A stretch of DNA of 64,000 nucleotides, taken from assembly GCF_015500095.1 (NCBI RefSeq), contig NZ_CP062983.1:3782001-3846000 (forward strand), given 5' to 3'. A program made the position numbers and the translations under genes. Source of the DNA: Phototrophicus methaneseepsis (GTDB lineage: Bacteria; Chloroflexota; Anaerolineae; Aggregatilineales; Phototrophicaceae). Shown here one piece after another: positions 53,234-62,430 of this stretch. The number at the start of each line of letters is the position of its first letter. Within the stretch, counting starts at the first letter, position 1. Below the pieces are notes generated by a model. The model ran no database searches and was not told the origin of the DNA. It was given only the letters and a program-made list of their open reading frames with translations.

Positions 53234-53287
53234 AACGTATCCTGCCTAGCAACTGCCGTAAGATAGCTTAGATTCATCATGAAAATC

Positions 53288-53319
53288 ATGCCGTCCAGCA
53301 TATTCAATCCAGACGGCAT
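53288..53319 (-). terminator. Hairpin upstream of the CDGSH gene, after the lipase gene
   Basis: ATGCCGTC (53288-53295) and GACGGCAT (53312-53319) form an 8-bp stem 22 bp after the minus-strand lipase-like gene. Only TTTT follows on that strand, so the call is moderate. Confidence 0.5.
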
Positions 53320-53340
53320 ATTTCATCCATAGTCTATCCT

Positions 53341-54327
53341 TTAACTAGACGATATGACAACATCTTGGCCCTCAGCCACAGAAAATCTTTCTCGCAGCCA
53401 TGCCGTTGCCAGCGACATCGCGCCACGGGTCGCTGCTGTATCTGCCAGGGCATTCAACATCACAAAATCATGGATCGTGCCCTGGAATCGCGCTGCCGTC
53501 ACGCGCACACCAGCCTCACGCAATTTGTTAGCATATGCCTCGCCTTCGTCGCGGAGCACATCGGCTTCTGCCGTGATGACGAGCGCTTGAGGTAGCCCTT
53601 TGAGCTGATCAATACTAGCACGCAAAGGCGACGCCGTAATTTCCTCACGTTCGCCCGGGTCTGTCGTATATTGATCCCAAAACCACATCATCGCATCCTG
53701 CCGTAGGAAATAACCTTCGGCAAATTGTAGATAGGACGCTGTCTCAAACGAGGCATCCGTGACGGGGTAAAACAGTAATTGCGACTGAATGGATGGACCA
53801 CCGCGCTCTTTTGCCATGAGCGTCAAAGCAGCCGTCATATTACCACCCACGCTATCGCCAGCAACCGCGATACGGTTTGCATCCAGATCATAACCAGCCC
53901 CGGTTTCGGCCACCCATTTAAGCGTTGCATAGCATTCTTCAATGGCTGTCGGATACTTGGCCTCTGGCGACAAGCTGTAATTAGGGAACACAACAGCCGC
54001 GCTTGCACCTACTACAAGTTCACGAATGAGGCGGTCATGAGTGTGATTGTTGCCGAAAACCCACCCGGCACCATGCGTATAGAGGATGACAGGTAGGGGA
54101 CCCTGGCTGTTGAGAGGTCGCAGAATGCGAATCGAGACATTACCATTAGGACCACCTTCGATAAACAGATCTTCAATGTTGACCTCCGGCTTGGCAATTG
54201 GGCCAGATTGCACCTCATCAACGACGGCACGACCTTTTTCAGGGCCCAGGTCAAACAAGAAAGGCGGGTTTGCGTTTGCTTCTGCAAAAGCTTTTGCTTC
54301 TGGCTCTAGCTGCAACTTATTCATCAT
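53341..54327 (-). CDS. Alpha/beta hydrolase-3 family esterase/lipase (HSL-like)
   Basis: This 328-residue protein belongs to the hormone-sensitive-lipase-like esterases. The oxyanion motif reads YTHGAGWVFGN (usual HGGGW, here HGAGW), the nucleophile elbow GDSVGGNM, the Asp ITAEADVLRDEGEAYA and the His GTIHDFVML. It has no signal peptide. ATG 54327 and ATG 54324 are both possible behind AGAGAGGG. A stem-loop lies between it and the upstream hydrolase gene, so it is probably expressed alone. Confidence 0.91.
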   Translation of the reverse strand: MMNKLQLEPEAKAFAEANANPPFLFDLGPEKGRAVVDEVQSGPIAKPEVNIEDLFIEGGPNGNVSIRILRPLNSQGPLPVILYTHGAGWVFGNNHTHDRLIRELVVGASAAVVFPNYSLSPEAKYPTAIEECYATLKWVAETGAGYDLDANRIAVAGDSVGGNMTAALTLMAKERGGPSIQSQLLFYPVTDASFETASYLQFAEGYFLRQDAMMWFWDQYTTDPGEREEITASPLRASIDQLKGLPQALVITAEADVLRDEGEAYANKLREAGVRVTAARFQGTIHDFVMLNALADTAATRGAMSLATAWLRERFSVAEGQDVVISSS

Positions 54328-54392
54328 GAGATTCCCTCTCTTGTGTTGGCTCTATACTGTTTTTCTAGGATGTCTAGGAGTAAAAGATGGGA

Positions 54393-54431
54393 GGATACAG
54401 CCAGATGTACTGCCCTACGCTGGCTGTATCC
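54393..54431 (-). terminator. Terminator-like hairpin after the secreted hydrolase gene
   Basis: Perfect 12-bp arms GGATACAGCCAG (54393-54404) and CTGGCTGTATCC (54420-54431) lie 26 bp after the stop of the gene at 54458. A short TTTT occurs about 9 bp beyond the stem on the minus strand. Confidence 0.68.
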
Positions 54432-54457
54432 GTCTCAGGAATTAGCCTATGAAAAGG

Positions 54458-55285
54458 CTACTCCTCTGTTGTAGACAGAGCTTCCACAGCTGTGAGGATG
54501 AGGTCAACCACAGCGTCAGGGTGTGAGGCCATCGGCACATGACTTGATTCAATTTCGACGACAGTGGCGCCCATCCGCTGAGCAAATAAGCGCTCGACAT
54601 CTGCCGGGATTGCTTCGTCATTTGTTGCCACCAGATACCAGGATGGCAGCGACTTCCAGGCAGGGGTGCCGACCACATCTTCCAGTGCGCTGAGGTGCAG
54701 CGGTTGCTGGACCGCATACATTGCGCTAGAAACGACAGGGTCTACATCAGCGGCGAAGTGCCCGACGAAATCATCCTGAGGCAACCATACAAAACCCTGT
54801 TCGTCGACCATGAGATGCGCAAGTGCTGGGGTTGGTTCGCCCTGAGAGAGCAAGCCCCCAATAGATTCCCCTTCATCCAGGCCAAAAGCTGCAATATAGA
54901 CAAGCCCGACCACGTCTGGATCATCCCCACCACCAACGGTGATAATTTGCCCACCATATGAGTGCCCCACTAACAACGTCGGCCCCGTCAAACGGCTTAA
55001 GACAAGTTGCAGGCGCTCGATATTGGCTTGCAGGGAAGTATGCGGGAACTGAGGTGCAATCACGTTATAGCCAGCAGCCTGTAACGGCTCGATGACCCCG
55101 TTCCAACTGGAGCCATCAGCCCACGCGCCGTGAACCAACACAATATTCATTAGTCCCGCTTCCTCAGTTTCTGTTTCTTGTGCAAAAATAGAGATACTGC
55201 TCACTGCGAAAACAACGACGATGAGGACGATGGCACTCAGTAAAGAGCGCCCTTTTTTCATGATACCCAACGGATTACTTTGCAT
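54458..55285 (-). CDS. Exported alpha/beta hydrolase
   Basis: This 275-residue hydrolase has an N-terminal signal or anchor (about 9-35, hydrophobic run ending SIFAQ), then VLVHGAWADGSSWNG, nucleophile elbow LLVGHSYGGQI, Asp in LVATNDEAIPAD and His in SSHVPMASHP. It resembles the bacterial homologues of plant salicylate/methyl-esterase-type hydrolases (EstC-like). The ATG at 55285 follows CAGGAG at 8-nt spacing. It is preceded on the same strand by a small LuxR-type gene, 117 bp away. Confidence 0.9.
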   Translation of the reverse strand: MQSNPLGIMKKGRSLLSAIVLIVVVFAVSSISIFAQETETEEAGLMNIVLVHGAWADGSSWNGVIEPLQAAGYNVIAPQFPHTSLQANIERLQLVLSRLTGPTLLVGHSYGGQIITVGGGDDPDVVGLVYIAAFGLDEGESIGGLLSQGEPTPALAHLMVDEQGFVWLPQDDFVGHFAADVDPVVSSAMYAVQQPLHLSALEDVVGTPAWKSLPSWYLVATNDEAIPADVERLFAQRMGATVVEIESSHVPMASHPDAVVDLILTAVEALSTTEE

Positions 55286-55402
55286 TCTGTATTCTCCTGA
55301 TACGGACCTTACGTGCTCTCATGCTCGTGATAGACAGCTTCAGCGTTTGGTGATTTGCCGGCATCCTGTTGCTTCACTGTTATCCATAGCGTAATGAGGC
55401 AG

Positions 55403-55645
55403 CTATTCCGTGTCGTGAGAATTTCCACTCATTTCTGGGGCTGCGAGCAATCCCGTATGAATGGCATAGATCGCTGCTTCTGTACGAGAAGAGACGCCCA
55501 ATTTATCAAAAATGTGGTACAGATGGTTCTCAACAGTTCGGGTACTAATGCAAAGCTCCAGAGCAATTTTTGCATTACGCCGCCCTTTAGCGACGAGGAC
55601 CAATATCTTGCGTTCCTGATTTGTGAGATCGCTGAATGCTTTCAT
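55403..55645 (-). CDS. Stand-alone LuxR-type HTH protein
   Basis: This 80-residue protein consists almost only of a GerE/LuxR helix-turn-helix: LTNQERKILVLVAKGRRNAKIA and ISTRTVENHLYHIFDKLGV. No receiver or ligand domain precedes it; the ATG at 55645 follows GGGAGGAAAAA, so the short form seems genuine rather than truncated. Such solo HTH proteins can dimerise through the fourth helix. It may regulate the exported hydrolase next to it, or be a degraded response regulator. Confidence 0.78.
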   Translation of the reverse strand: MKAFSDLTNQERKILVLVAKGRRNAKIALELCISTRTVENHLYHIFDKLGVSSRTEAAIYAIHTGLLAAPEMSGNSHDTE

Positions 55646-55829
55646 TTTTCCTCCCTCTGGGAACAGTTATGGAAATGATGGATTCCTGCGAAGATGGCTG
55701 CGATGAGTTGCCCGATCTTAGGAAGTTGATATTGAGATACTTACATTAACGGTAAGCTGTTGTAAGTTACGCTGCACTTTTTACACCTTCGCGCCAACGA
55801 CAAGGATAGAAAGTGCCCTCGAAAAGTTC

Positions 55830-56243
55830 TTATGGCTCTCGGTAATTGCGCCAATCAGGATAGTATTTGCTCAGAATGCGACTGATATGTGATGGATGAT
55901 GAGCGACACCAAAGACCTGCTTAAAGACCATTGCAATACGTGCCGTCGTCCATTGATCATCAGCGAAGCCAAAGGCCATTGCACCCTGCGTCAATAAATC
56001 TGGGATTTGGCTGATCTGCTCATCCGTGAGCGACCTTTGCCGCCCAGGCGCAGGACGCTTCAGCAAGCCTTTTTCTCCACCTCCTTCACGTGCACGCTTG
56101 ATCCACTGGCATACAGCGCCTTGCGTCACACCCAATTCAGCCGCAATCTGCCGCTGCGACCACCCTAATTGATGCAATTGCCAAGCTTTCATACGCCGCT
56201 CTTCTCGCCAATCCGGCGATGAAGCTTTTTGCCTGCCGCCCAT
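55830..56243 (-). pseudogene. IS630-type transposase N-terminal HTH remnant
   Basis: This 137-residue frame matches the N-terminal DNA-binding part of IS630-family transposases: MKAWQLHQLGWSQRQIAAELGVTQGAVCQWIKRA, then LTDEQISQIPDLL, a second winged-helix part and HPSHISRILSKYYPDW. The catalytic DDE domain, which normally follows (either in-frame or by frameshift), is not found downstream of 55830, and no terminal inverted repeats were recognised. It is therefore a remnant, or less likely a domesticated DNA-binding protein. The residual frame is intact from ATG 56243. Confidence 0.72.
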
Positions 56244-56467
56244 ATGACCACAGACCTCTTAAAAACTATATGATTAGCGATCAATGCAGCGATTCTTTGT
56301 AATTCGCAGTATAATATTTGTAGTGGAGTTAGTCAGTCGACATACAGTTCCCATCGGTTCCCATTTCCAGTGTGCGTTCTTAGATTCCTACTTAATTTGG
56401 ATAAAAATTGGTTTTCTAGGCAGTTTGATACCGGATTATTATCCAAATAAGCTGTTGGGGGACATAA

Positions 56468-59400
56468 ATGAACCAGTTTCCATATCGCGACCAGGATTAC
56501 GCGTTTGGTCAAATGATGTTGACACTGCGTATGGCAATTGGGCTGACACAGGCAGAACTCGCACGCAAACTACATGTATCTCGTAGGACAGTCGGCTCCT
56601 GGGAAGCTGGCAGTAAATACCCCAAATTAGAAAATCTCAAACAATTCATTACCCTCGCCGTAGAAAATCGCGCTTTTACCGGGGATAGCCAGGTTGACGA
56701 GATCCGCACCTTATGGAAGGCGTCTCAGCAAAAAGTGCTGTTCGATGAAGCATGGCTGACAGCGCTCTTATCCCACATGCAAACACAACACCTAACAGCA
56801 ACTCAGCCAGCCAGCGATACGCGCCTCCCAGAAAGGCCCATGGTCGATTGGGGCGATGCGCTTTCCGTGCCCAGCTTCTACGGACGTAAGCGCGAGCTCG
56901 CATTATTAAAAGAATGGGTCATTGCCGAACGCTGCCAGGTCATAAGCATTCTAGGGCTTGGTGGTATTGGCAAATCCGCCCTGGCTATTAAGCTGATGCA
57001 TGAAGTCGCCGAGGATTTTGATATTGTCATCTGGCGGTCAATGCGTGATCTGCTCTATTGTGAGCGACTGTCAATGGATCTAGTCCAGATCTTCACACCG
57101 CATCTACCCAGCAGCGCCCACGAAACATTCGAACAACGCCTCGCTATCATTGCGGAGACCTTCCGCAACAAGCGCGTTTTGCTCGTCATAGATAATCTTG
57201 AGACGGCCCTCCAGGAAGGCGAAAATGTCGGCTATGTTCGCCCTGGTTATGAAGGCCTAGAACGCTTTTTACGCCATATCTCGCAAACCACACATCAAAG
57301 TTGTGTACTGCTAACAAGCCGAGAAAAATCCGCCGTTTTGGCCGCCCAGGAAGGGAGACAATCACCAGTACGGACACTGAGGCTCTCACATCTTGAATCA
57401 GAAGCATGTAACCAGCTCTTGGCAGAACGCGATGTCGTCGGCAGCAATCAAGAACGCATCCAACTCGTCAAAGCCTATGCAGGTAATCCTCTTGCATTGA
57501 AGATCGTCGCCCAGACAATCGTCGATTTATTCGGCGGCGAAATTGGACAATTTCTGGAACATGGCGAAGTCATCTTCGGTGGTATTCGCAAGTTACTCCA
57601 CGAGCAATTTGTAAGGATTTCTCACTTAGAGCAAACAGTACTGCTCTGGCTGGCTATCATGCGCGAGCCTGCCACACTGGATGAGCTGCTTTCTCTCGTA
57701 GCTACCCCCCTATCACGTTCCAGGTTGCTAGAAGCTCTGGAATCACTCCACGCACGCTCATTAATTGAACGAGGCCATAGACAAAGCAGTTTTACATTAC
57801 AATCCGTCGTGCTTGAATACGCTACGACCCAGCTCATCGCAGAAGCAACCCAGGAATTACAATCAGGTCAATTCAACCGCCTGTTGCAACATGGGCTAGA
57901 AGTTGCCCAAGCAAGAGAATACATCCGACAAACACAAGAACGACTGATAATCATGCCAATCCTCGCTGAGCTCAGCAGTCGGCATTTACAAAATGCAGAT
58001 GTGGAAAATATCTTGCTAGACTTGCTTGACCAGCTCAGGGTGAGACCCCCTAAAGAGCAAGGTTATGCCCCAGCAAACATCATCACCATGCTCAACCTGC
58101 TGCGTGGTAACCTGAATAATCTCGATCTTTCCCACCTGGCACTACGCAATATGCATCTCCAAAATGTCCAAATACAAGATAGTTCCTTAGTTAAGGCCAT
58201 TATTCAGGACACTATTTTCACAGAGACATTTGATGCACTGACAGGGTTGGCCGTCAGCCCAGATGGCATATATTGGGCAGCTTCGTGTACACGTGGGGAA
58301 ATCAGATTATGGTCAGCAAGCGGGCTAACGCTCAATCGCGTCTGGCAGGCCCACAGCGATATGATATGGGCGCTTGTCTTCAGCCCGGACGGCAGCACAT
58401 TACTTTCAGGCAGTTGGGACGGCATGCTCAAGCTATGGAACGTTGCCGATGATCGTATGATATGGGGCGCGCGACATGGGAGTTATATTAATAGCGTGGC
58501 ATTTTCTCCTGATGGTCAGTCTGTAGCGAGCAGCGGCACCGATGCCGCCGTCAGATTGTGGGATGTCGCCAATGGCACAGAATACGATGTACTGCCGCAC
58601 CCTGCCCCGGTTACATCCGTAGTATGGAGCCCGGACCAGCGTCACATTGCCACTGGCGATATTGACGGGGTACTCCGACTCTGGGAAGTTCACACAGAAG
58701 AGTCTGTTATCTGTGTTCAAGCCCTTTCGGCCCATACCAATTGGATCGACGGGCTCGCTTTCTCCCCTGATAGTCAGACATTAGCCAGTGCGAGCTGGGA
58801 CGGCACTGTCAAACTCTGGACAATGCCAGATGCACAACTCAAGCAAACACTCCAGGGACATTCAGACCAGGTCAGCCGGGTTGCATGGAGCACCGATGGC
58901 CGTCTGTTAGCCAGCAGCAGCCGCGACACATCAATCCGCATATGGGATGCAGAGCAAGAGAATTATCGTGCCATGCTGCGCGGTCATACAGCCAGTGCCA
59001 AAGGGCTTGTATTTACGCCAGATAACCGCCTGCTTAGCGGGAGTGAAGATGGCACGTTACGTGTATGGGATATTTCGAACGGAGCTTGTGTTCGTACAAT
59101 CTATGGCTATACAGCCTCTCTGTATGATGTTGACTGGGACCCCGGCAGCACACAGTTGGTTAGTGGCAGCACCGACGCCCTGGTAACAATTTATGACACC
59201 ACAGAGGCATCTTCCCCACTGGCCCTAGCTGGTCACATTGGCGTCGTCCTCAGTTCTGTCTGGAGCCCGGATGGCCGCTATCTAGCGACTAGCGAATGGA
59301 ATAACATCATCAGGCTGTGGGATGCTCGGACTGGCAACTGTTTGCATGTCCTTCATCATCCCGATACAGAGAGTAACTTCATCTATGGCCTTGCCTGGAG

Positions 59401-60106
59401 CCCGGATAGCAAATACCTTGCTTGCGGTACAAATCAGCGCGGGGCCCTGCTATGGGACGTCACCAATGGGCAACTCCTCAGGGAGGAGCAAAACTTCCCC
59501 ACATGGATACGTCCGGTTGCATGGCACCCAGATGGCACATTCATTGCAGGCGGTGGTGATAACGGCATCGTCTACATCTGGAATGCAAGCAATGACAGAG
59601 TTCTTCATAAACTAGAGGGCCACTCTAGTATGATCACCAGTATTGCATACAGCCCGGACGGAACGCTGCTTGCATCTGGAAGCAGCAGCCAGAATGGTGG
59701 CGAACTCTTCATATGGGATACAAAAAGTGGTCAACTGCAGGATACATTCATAGAAGAATCCGGCATTGTTTGTGCTGTAGCCTGGGGGATAGATGCAAAC
59801 CAGATCATAACAGGGGGTGGTGATGGCAAGCTGCGCTGGTGGGATATACAAACAGCGACACACCATCTACTGCAAGGTGATCATCAAGGCACGGTACAAG
59901 CCCTACGTCGCAGCCCGGATGGGAAGAAGCTCGCCAGTGCTGGCGACGATGGTAAGATCATGTTATGGGACCTGCAAACGAGCCAGTATATCAAATCTCT
60001 ACGTCGGGATCGTCCCTACGAACGGCTCGATATCACAGGCATTCAGGGTCTAAACAAGGTTCAGAAAGCAACCCTGGCTACCCTTGGAGCTGTACAAACC
60101 CTTTAG
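56468..60106 (+). CDS. XRE-NB-ARC-WD40 STAND protein
   Basis: This 1212-residue cytosolic protein joins an XRE-type helix-turn-helix (about 10-62, TQAELARKLHVSRRTVGSWEAG), an NB-ARC ATPase at about 135-400 and a large WD40 region. The P loop is GLGGIGKS (163-170, K169), Walker B is VLLVIDNLE, and sensor-1 is in VLLTSREK. A winged-helix and helical section (about 385-570) links to fourteen WD40 repeats (about 575-1175), enough for two seven-bladed propellers. It closes with RPYERLDITGIQGL and a final helix. STAND proteins oligomerise when a ligand releases the propeller-held inactive state; here the output could be DNA binding or a recruited effector. The ATG follows GGGGGAC. Confidence 0.93.
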   Translation: MNQFPYRDQDYAFGQMMLTLRMAIGLTQAELARKLHVSRRTVGSWEAGSKYPKLENLKQFITLAVENRAFTGDSQVDEIRTLWKASQQKVLFDEAWLTALLSHMQTQHLTATQPASDTRLPERPMVDWGDALSVPSFYGRKRELALLKEWVIAERCQVISILGLGGIGKSALAIKLMHEVAEDFDIVIWRSMRDLLYCERLSMDLVQIFTPHLPSSAHETFEQRLAIIAETFRNKRVLLVIDNLETALQEGENVGYVRPGYEGLERFLRHISQTTHQSCVLLTSREKSAVLAAQEGRQSPVRTLRLSHLESEACNQLLAERDVVGSNQERIQLVKAYAGNPLALKIVAQTIVDLFGGEIGQFLEHGEVIFGGIRKLLHEQFVRISHLEQTVLLWLAIMREPATLDELLSLVATPLSRSRLLEALESLHARSLIERGHRQSSFTLQSVVLEYATTQLIAEATQELQSGQFNRLLQHGLEVAQAREYIRQTQERLIIMPILAELSSRHLQNADVENILLDLLDQLRVRPPKEQGYAPANIITMLNLLRGNLNNLDLSHLALRNMHLQNVQIQDSSLVKAIIQDTIFTETFDALTGLAVSPDGIYWAASCTRGEIRLWSASGLTLNRVWQAHSDMIWALVFSPDGSTLLSGSWDGMLKLWNVADDRMIWGARHGSYINSVAFSPDGQSVASSGTDAAVRLWDVANGTEYDVLPHPAPVTSVVWSPDQRHIATGDIDGVLRLWEVHTEESVICVQALSAHTNWIDGLAFSPDSQTLASASWDGTVKLWTMPDAQLKQTLQGHSDQVSRVAWSTDGRLLASSSRDTSIRIWDAEQENYRAMLRGHTASAKGLVFTPDNRLLSGSEDGTLRVWDISNGACVRTIYGYTASLYDVDWDPGSTQLVSGSTDALVTIYDTTEASSPLALAGHIGVVLSSVWSPDGRYLATSEWNNIIRLWDARTGNCLHVLHHPDTESNFIYGLAWSPDSKYLACGTNQRGALLWDVTNGQLLREEQNFPTWIRPVAWHPDGTFIAGGGDNGIVYIWNASNDRVLHKLEGHSSMITSIAYSPDGTLLASGSSSQNGGELFIWDTKSGQLQDTFIEESGIVCAVAWGIDANQIITGGGDGKLRWWDIQTATHHLLQGDHQGTVQALRRSPDGKKLASAGDDGKIMLWDLQTSQYIKSLRRDRPYERLDITGIQGLNKVQKATLATLGAVQTL

Positions 60107-60134
60107 TCACAGTGCTTTGGGGCTACCTGGAACA

Positions 60135-60166
60135 ATAACAGCCACACCTTAGGGTATGGCTGCTAT
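60135..60166. terminator. Terminator between convergent STAND and GH genes
   Basis: AGCCACACC / GGTATGGCT form a 9-bp stem with one mismatch and a TTAG loop, flanked by further ATAA/TTAT-like complementarity. It lies about 30 bp beyond both stops. Confidence 0.65.
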
Positions 60167-60198
60167 TTCTCAGGTCGCAACAAGCTAGGGTCTACGAA

Positions 60199-61464
60199 TT
60201 ATAGTTCAACGGTCTTCTCAATAACTTTGCCATCAAACTGGGTGACGCGTGCCGTAAAGACCTTATCATCTGGCTGCATCATGATCGGCGTCTGAATCCA
60301 CGTTTCAACGTAGTCTGGGTAGAACGGCTCCTCATAAGCAATACCCATCGGCTCACCATTGCGGAAGTATTCTACCGTATCAATCTTTTCAGGATAGAGT
60401 GCGGCTAAGCGGATCCAGCGCTTGCCATCCTGGACCATATGCGACTCAAGTCCTTGCAAGTAATACTGCTCATCCTCCGGCAGTGGGTCCAGTTGAATAC
60501 CAATTCCTTCGGCCATCCGATGAGCAAAATAGGTATCTTCACCCTTTGTAATCGTCCAGTCAGGAGGGACATCTTGCTTGGTGTGGTTGTTATAGTATCC
60601 CCAGGATGTTTGTGTCTGGTAGGCGACTTTAAACTGCGTAAAGCAAGGTGAATCTTCATTACAAACAATAGGCTTGTCGAGATTCCATTCTTGTACCTTA
60701 CGGATCAAGTTGTAGTAACGCTGCCGATGCAAGCCATTCCCATGGATGAGAATCACGTCGCTTGCTTCCGCAACTTCTTTATTAGCATAGCCGCCTGTGC
60801 CGCTGGAGCCAACAGGCAGACCGCCGGATTCTTTACGTGCCAGATCAATCAGCGAAGCAATACCTTCGTCCGTCTGGACAATCGGATGTATTGCAAAGCC
60901 GGGCAAATTATATTCGTTTGCGACTTCAATGATGACATTACTATAACCGCCCTCTTTTAAGAAGCGAGAAGCATTCGTCACCGCATGCCGAACAGCACGA
61001 CCGTCCTGCAAACGTGGCCCCTGTGATGCGTATAAAAAGCTCACAATGACGGTCATCCCCACTTTATCCGCAGCATGAATCAGCCGATCAAGCCGATCAG
61101 CGTAGGCTCGATCTAACGACTTACCATCCGAGCCATAAGGGTTGTTGTCAATTGTGCTCCAGTCATCTAGCGTGAGGACAGGGCCACCGCCTTGCAAACC
61201 AACTGTAAAAGCCCTCAAGCCGTGATCATACCACTGAGGCAGCGCCGCTATCAGTCGGTCTGTATTCGCCTCTGGGTCCCAATGATCATGCCCGAAGATC
61301 GCGAAACGTTCAGGGGCGGCTTTATCGTCGAAGATCCCTTGAATGAAACGAGCATTCATCAAGAGGCCATGAGCCTCCGGTTTCGAGTTTTTAATGTCAG
61401 AGTAGACGAGCGCCCCATTGATGAGGAACTTCGAGCCCTGTATATCTAAAGATGTATTTGTCAT
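60199..61464 (-). CDS. Putative glycoside hydrolase, clan GH-A (GH5-like)
   Basis: This 421-residue protein looks like a (beta/alpha)8 barrel hydrolase: the acid/base candidate is the Glu in VIIEVANEYN, the Asn-Glu pair typical of clan GH-A, and the nucleophile candidate is the Glu in KPIVCNEDSP. Between them lies IHGNGLHRQRYY. A beta-sandwich C-terminal section (about 340-421) follows. There is no signal peptide, so it acts on imported sugar. It sits 48 bp after the permease genes of an importer and would hydrolyse its cargo. The family within the clan is not certain, and other GH-A families remain possible. ATG 61464 or 61467 could start. Confidence 0.72.
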   Translation of the reverse strand: MTNTSLDIQGSKFLINGALVYSDIKNSKPEAHGLLMNARFIQGIFDDKAAPERFAIFGHDHWDPEANTDRLIAALPQWYDHGLRAFTVGLQGGGPVLTLDDWSTIDNNPYGSDGKSLDRAYADRLDRLIHAADKVGMTVIVSFLYASQGPRLQDGRAVRHAVTNASRFLKEGGYSNVIIEVANEYNLPGFAIHPIVQTDEGIASLIDLARKESGGLPVGSSGTGGYANKEVAEASDVILIHGNGLHRQRYYNLIRKVQEWNLDKPIVCNEDSPCFTQFKVAYQTQTSWGYYNNHTKQDVPPDWTITKGEDTYFAHRMAEGIGIQLDPLPEDEQYYLQGLESHMVQDGKRWIRLAALYPEKIDTVEYFRNGEPMGIAYEEPFYPDYVETWIQTPIMMQPDDKVFTARVTQFDGKVIEKTVEL

Positions 61465-61514
61465 CATGTCTCCGTTAAAAATGAAGTCTTTATTCAGTGC
61501 TTATCCCACAGGAA

Positions 61515-62429
61515 CTAACCTTTGATGGCACCTGCTGAAATACCGTTAATCATGTAACGCTGTAAGAAGATGAAGAGGATCACAGCCGGAATCGTCGCCA
61601 GGACACAAGCAGCCATAAATACATTCGCATTCTGGATCGTACCGCCCTCGCCCATGAATTCACGCAGCCCGACCTGCAGCGTCTTCAGTTCACCCCGGTT
61701 CAGTAATAGGCTTGCCCACAGGAAGTCATTCCACGCACCCAGGAACGTAAACGTACCAATCGCAACAATCCCAGGCAGCGATACAGGCAGCACAATACGC
61801 CAAAATGCACCAAAGTAGCTGCACCCATCGATCATGCCAGCCTCTTCAAGTTCCGGCGGGCAGCTAGACCGGAAGTAACTTTGCAGCATCATCACTGCAT
61901 ACGGAATCGAGAAGCCTGTATATGCAAAAATCAAGCCAAAGTAGGTATTGAGCAAACCCAGGTCCTGCAAGAAGAAGTAGATCGGGAACACACGGGTAAT
62001 GTGAGGGATCAACTGGGTAAACAGGATGATTCCCAGGATCAGACTTGCAAAACGAAAGCGGAACCGTGCCAGAACGTAAGCAGCCATAGCCGCAATTGTC
62101 GTCGCAAAAACAGCCGTCAAGCTGGAAACAAACAATGAATTGAGCATATAGCGCCCAATTGGGATGAGTGTCACGGCATCGCGATATGTATCCAATGAAA
62201 ACTGTGTCGGCAACCACAGCGGTGGCACAGATTGGATCTCGTAATTGGTCTGGAAGGAGCTTTTTACCATCCAATAAATGGGTAGCAGCACATAGACCAG
62301 AACAAAGAAGCCCAGCAAAAGCGCGAGAGCAATCGTGCCGATCTGGCTAATACGTTTCGTAAACGTGATGGTCTCTGTCACTTTTGGCTGCTGTTTGCGG
62401 ATAGACTGTGTTGTTACTGTCTGCATCAT
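61515..62429 (-). CDS. Sugar ABC transporter permease, MalG type
   Basis: This 304-residue permease has six predicted helices (first at about 31-56) and an EAA loop that departs from consensus, EEAGMIDGCSYFGAFWRIVLP. It overlaps nothing but lies 1 bp after the MalF-type permease gene, and 50 bp before the GH-A-like gene. Confidence 0.94.
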   Translation of the reverse strand: MMQTVTTQSIRKQQPKVTETITFTKRISQIGTIALALLLGFFVLVYVLLPIYWMVKSSFQTNYEIQSVPPLWLPTQFSLDTYRDAVTLIPIGRYMLNSLFVSSLTAVFATTIAAMAAYVLARFRFRFASLILGIILFTQLIPHITRVFPIYFFLQDLGLLNTYFGLIFAYTGFSIPYAVMMLQSYFRSSCPPELEEAGMIDGCSYFGAFWRIVLPVSLPGIVAIGTFTFLGAWNDFLWASLLLNRGELKTLQVGLREFMGEGGTIQNANVFMAACVLATIPAVILFIFLQRYMINGISAGAIKG

Positions 62430-62430
62430 C

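Noticed and set aside
55830-56243. Complete IS630 insertion sequence
   Set aside because: Only the N-terminal HTH part is present; no DDE catalytic domain and no terminal inverted repeats could be found around it.
58200-60000. Tandem DNA repeat or CRISPR-like array in the STAND gene
   Set aside because: The periodicity of about 125 bp is at the protein level (WD40 units); the repeats vary in nucleotide sequence and stay in frame.
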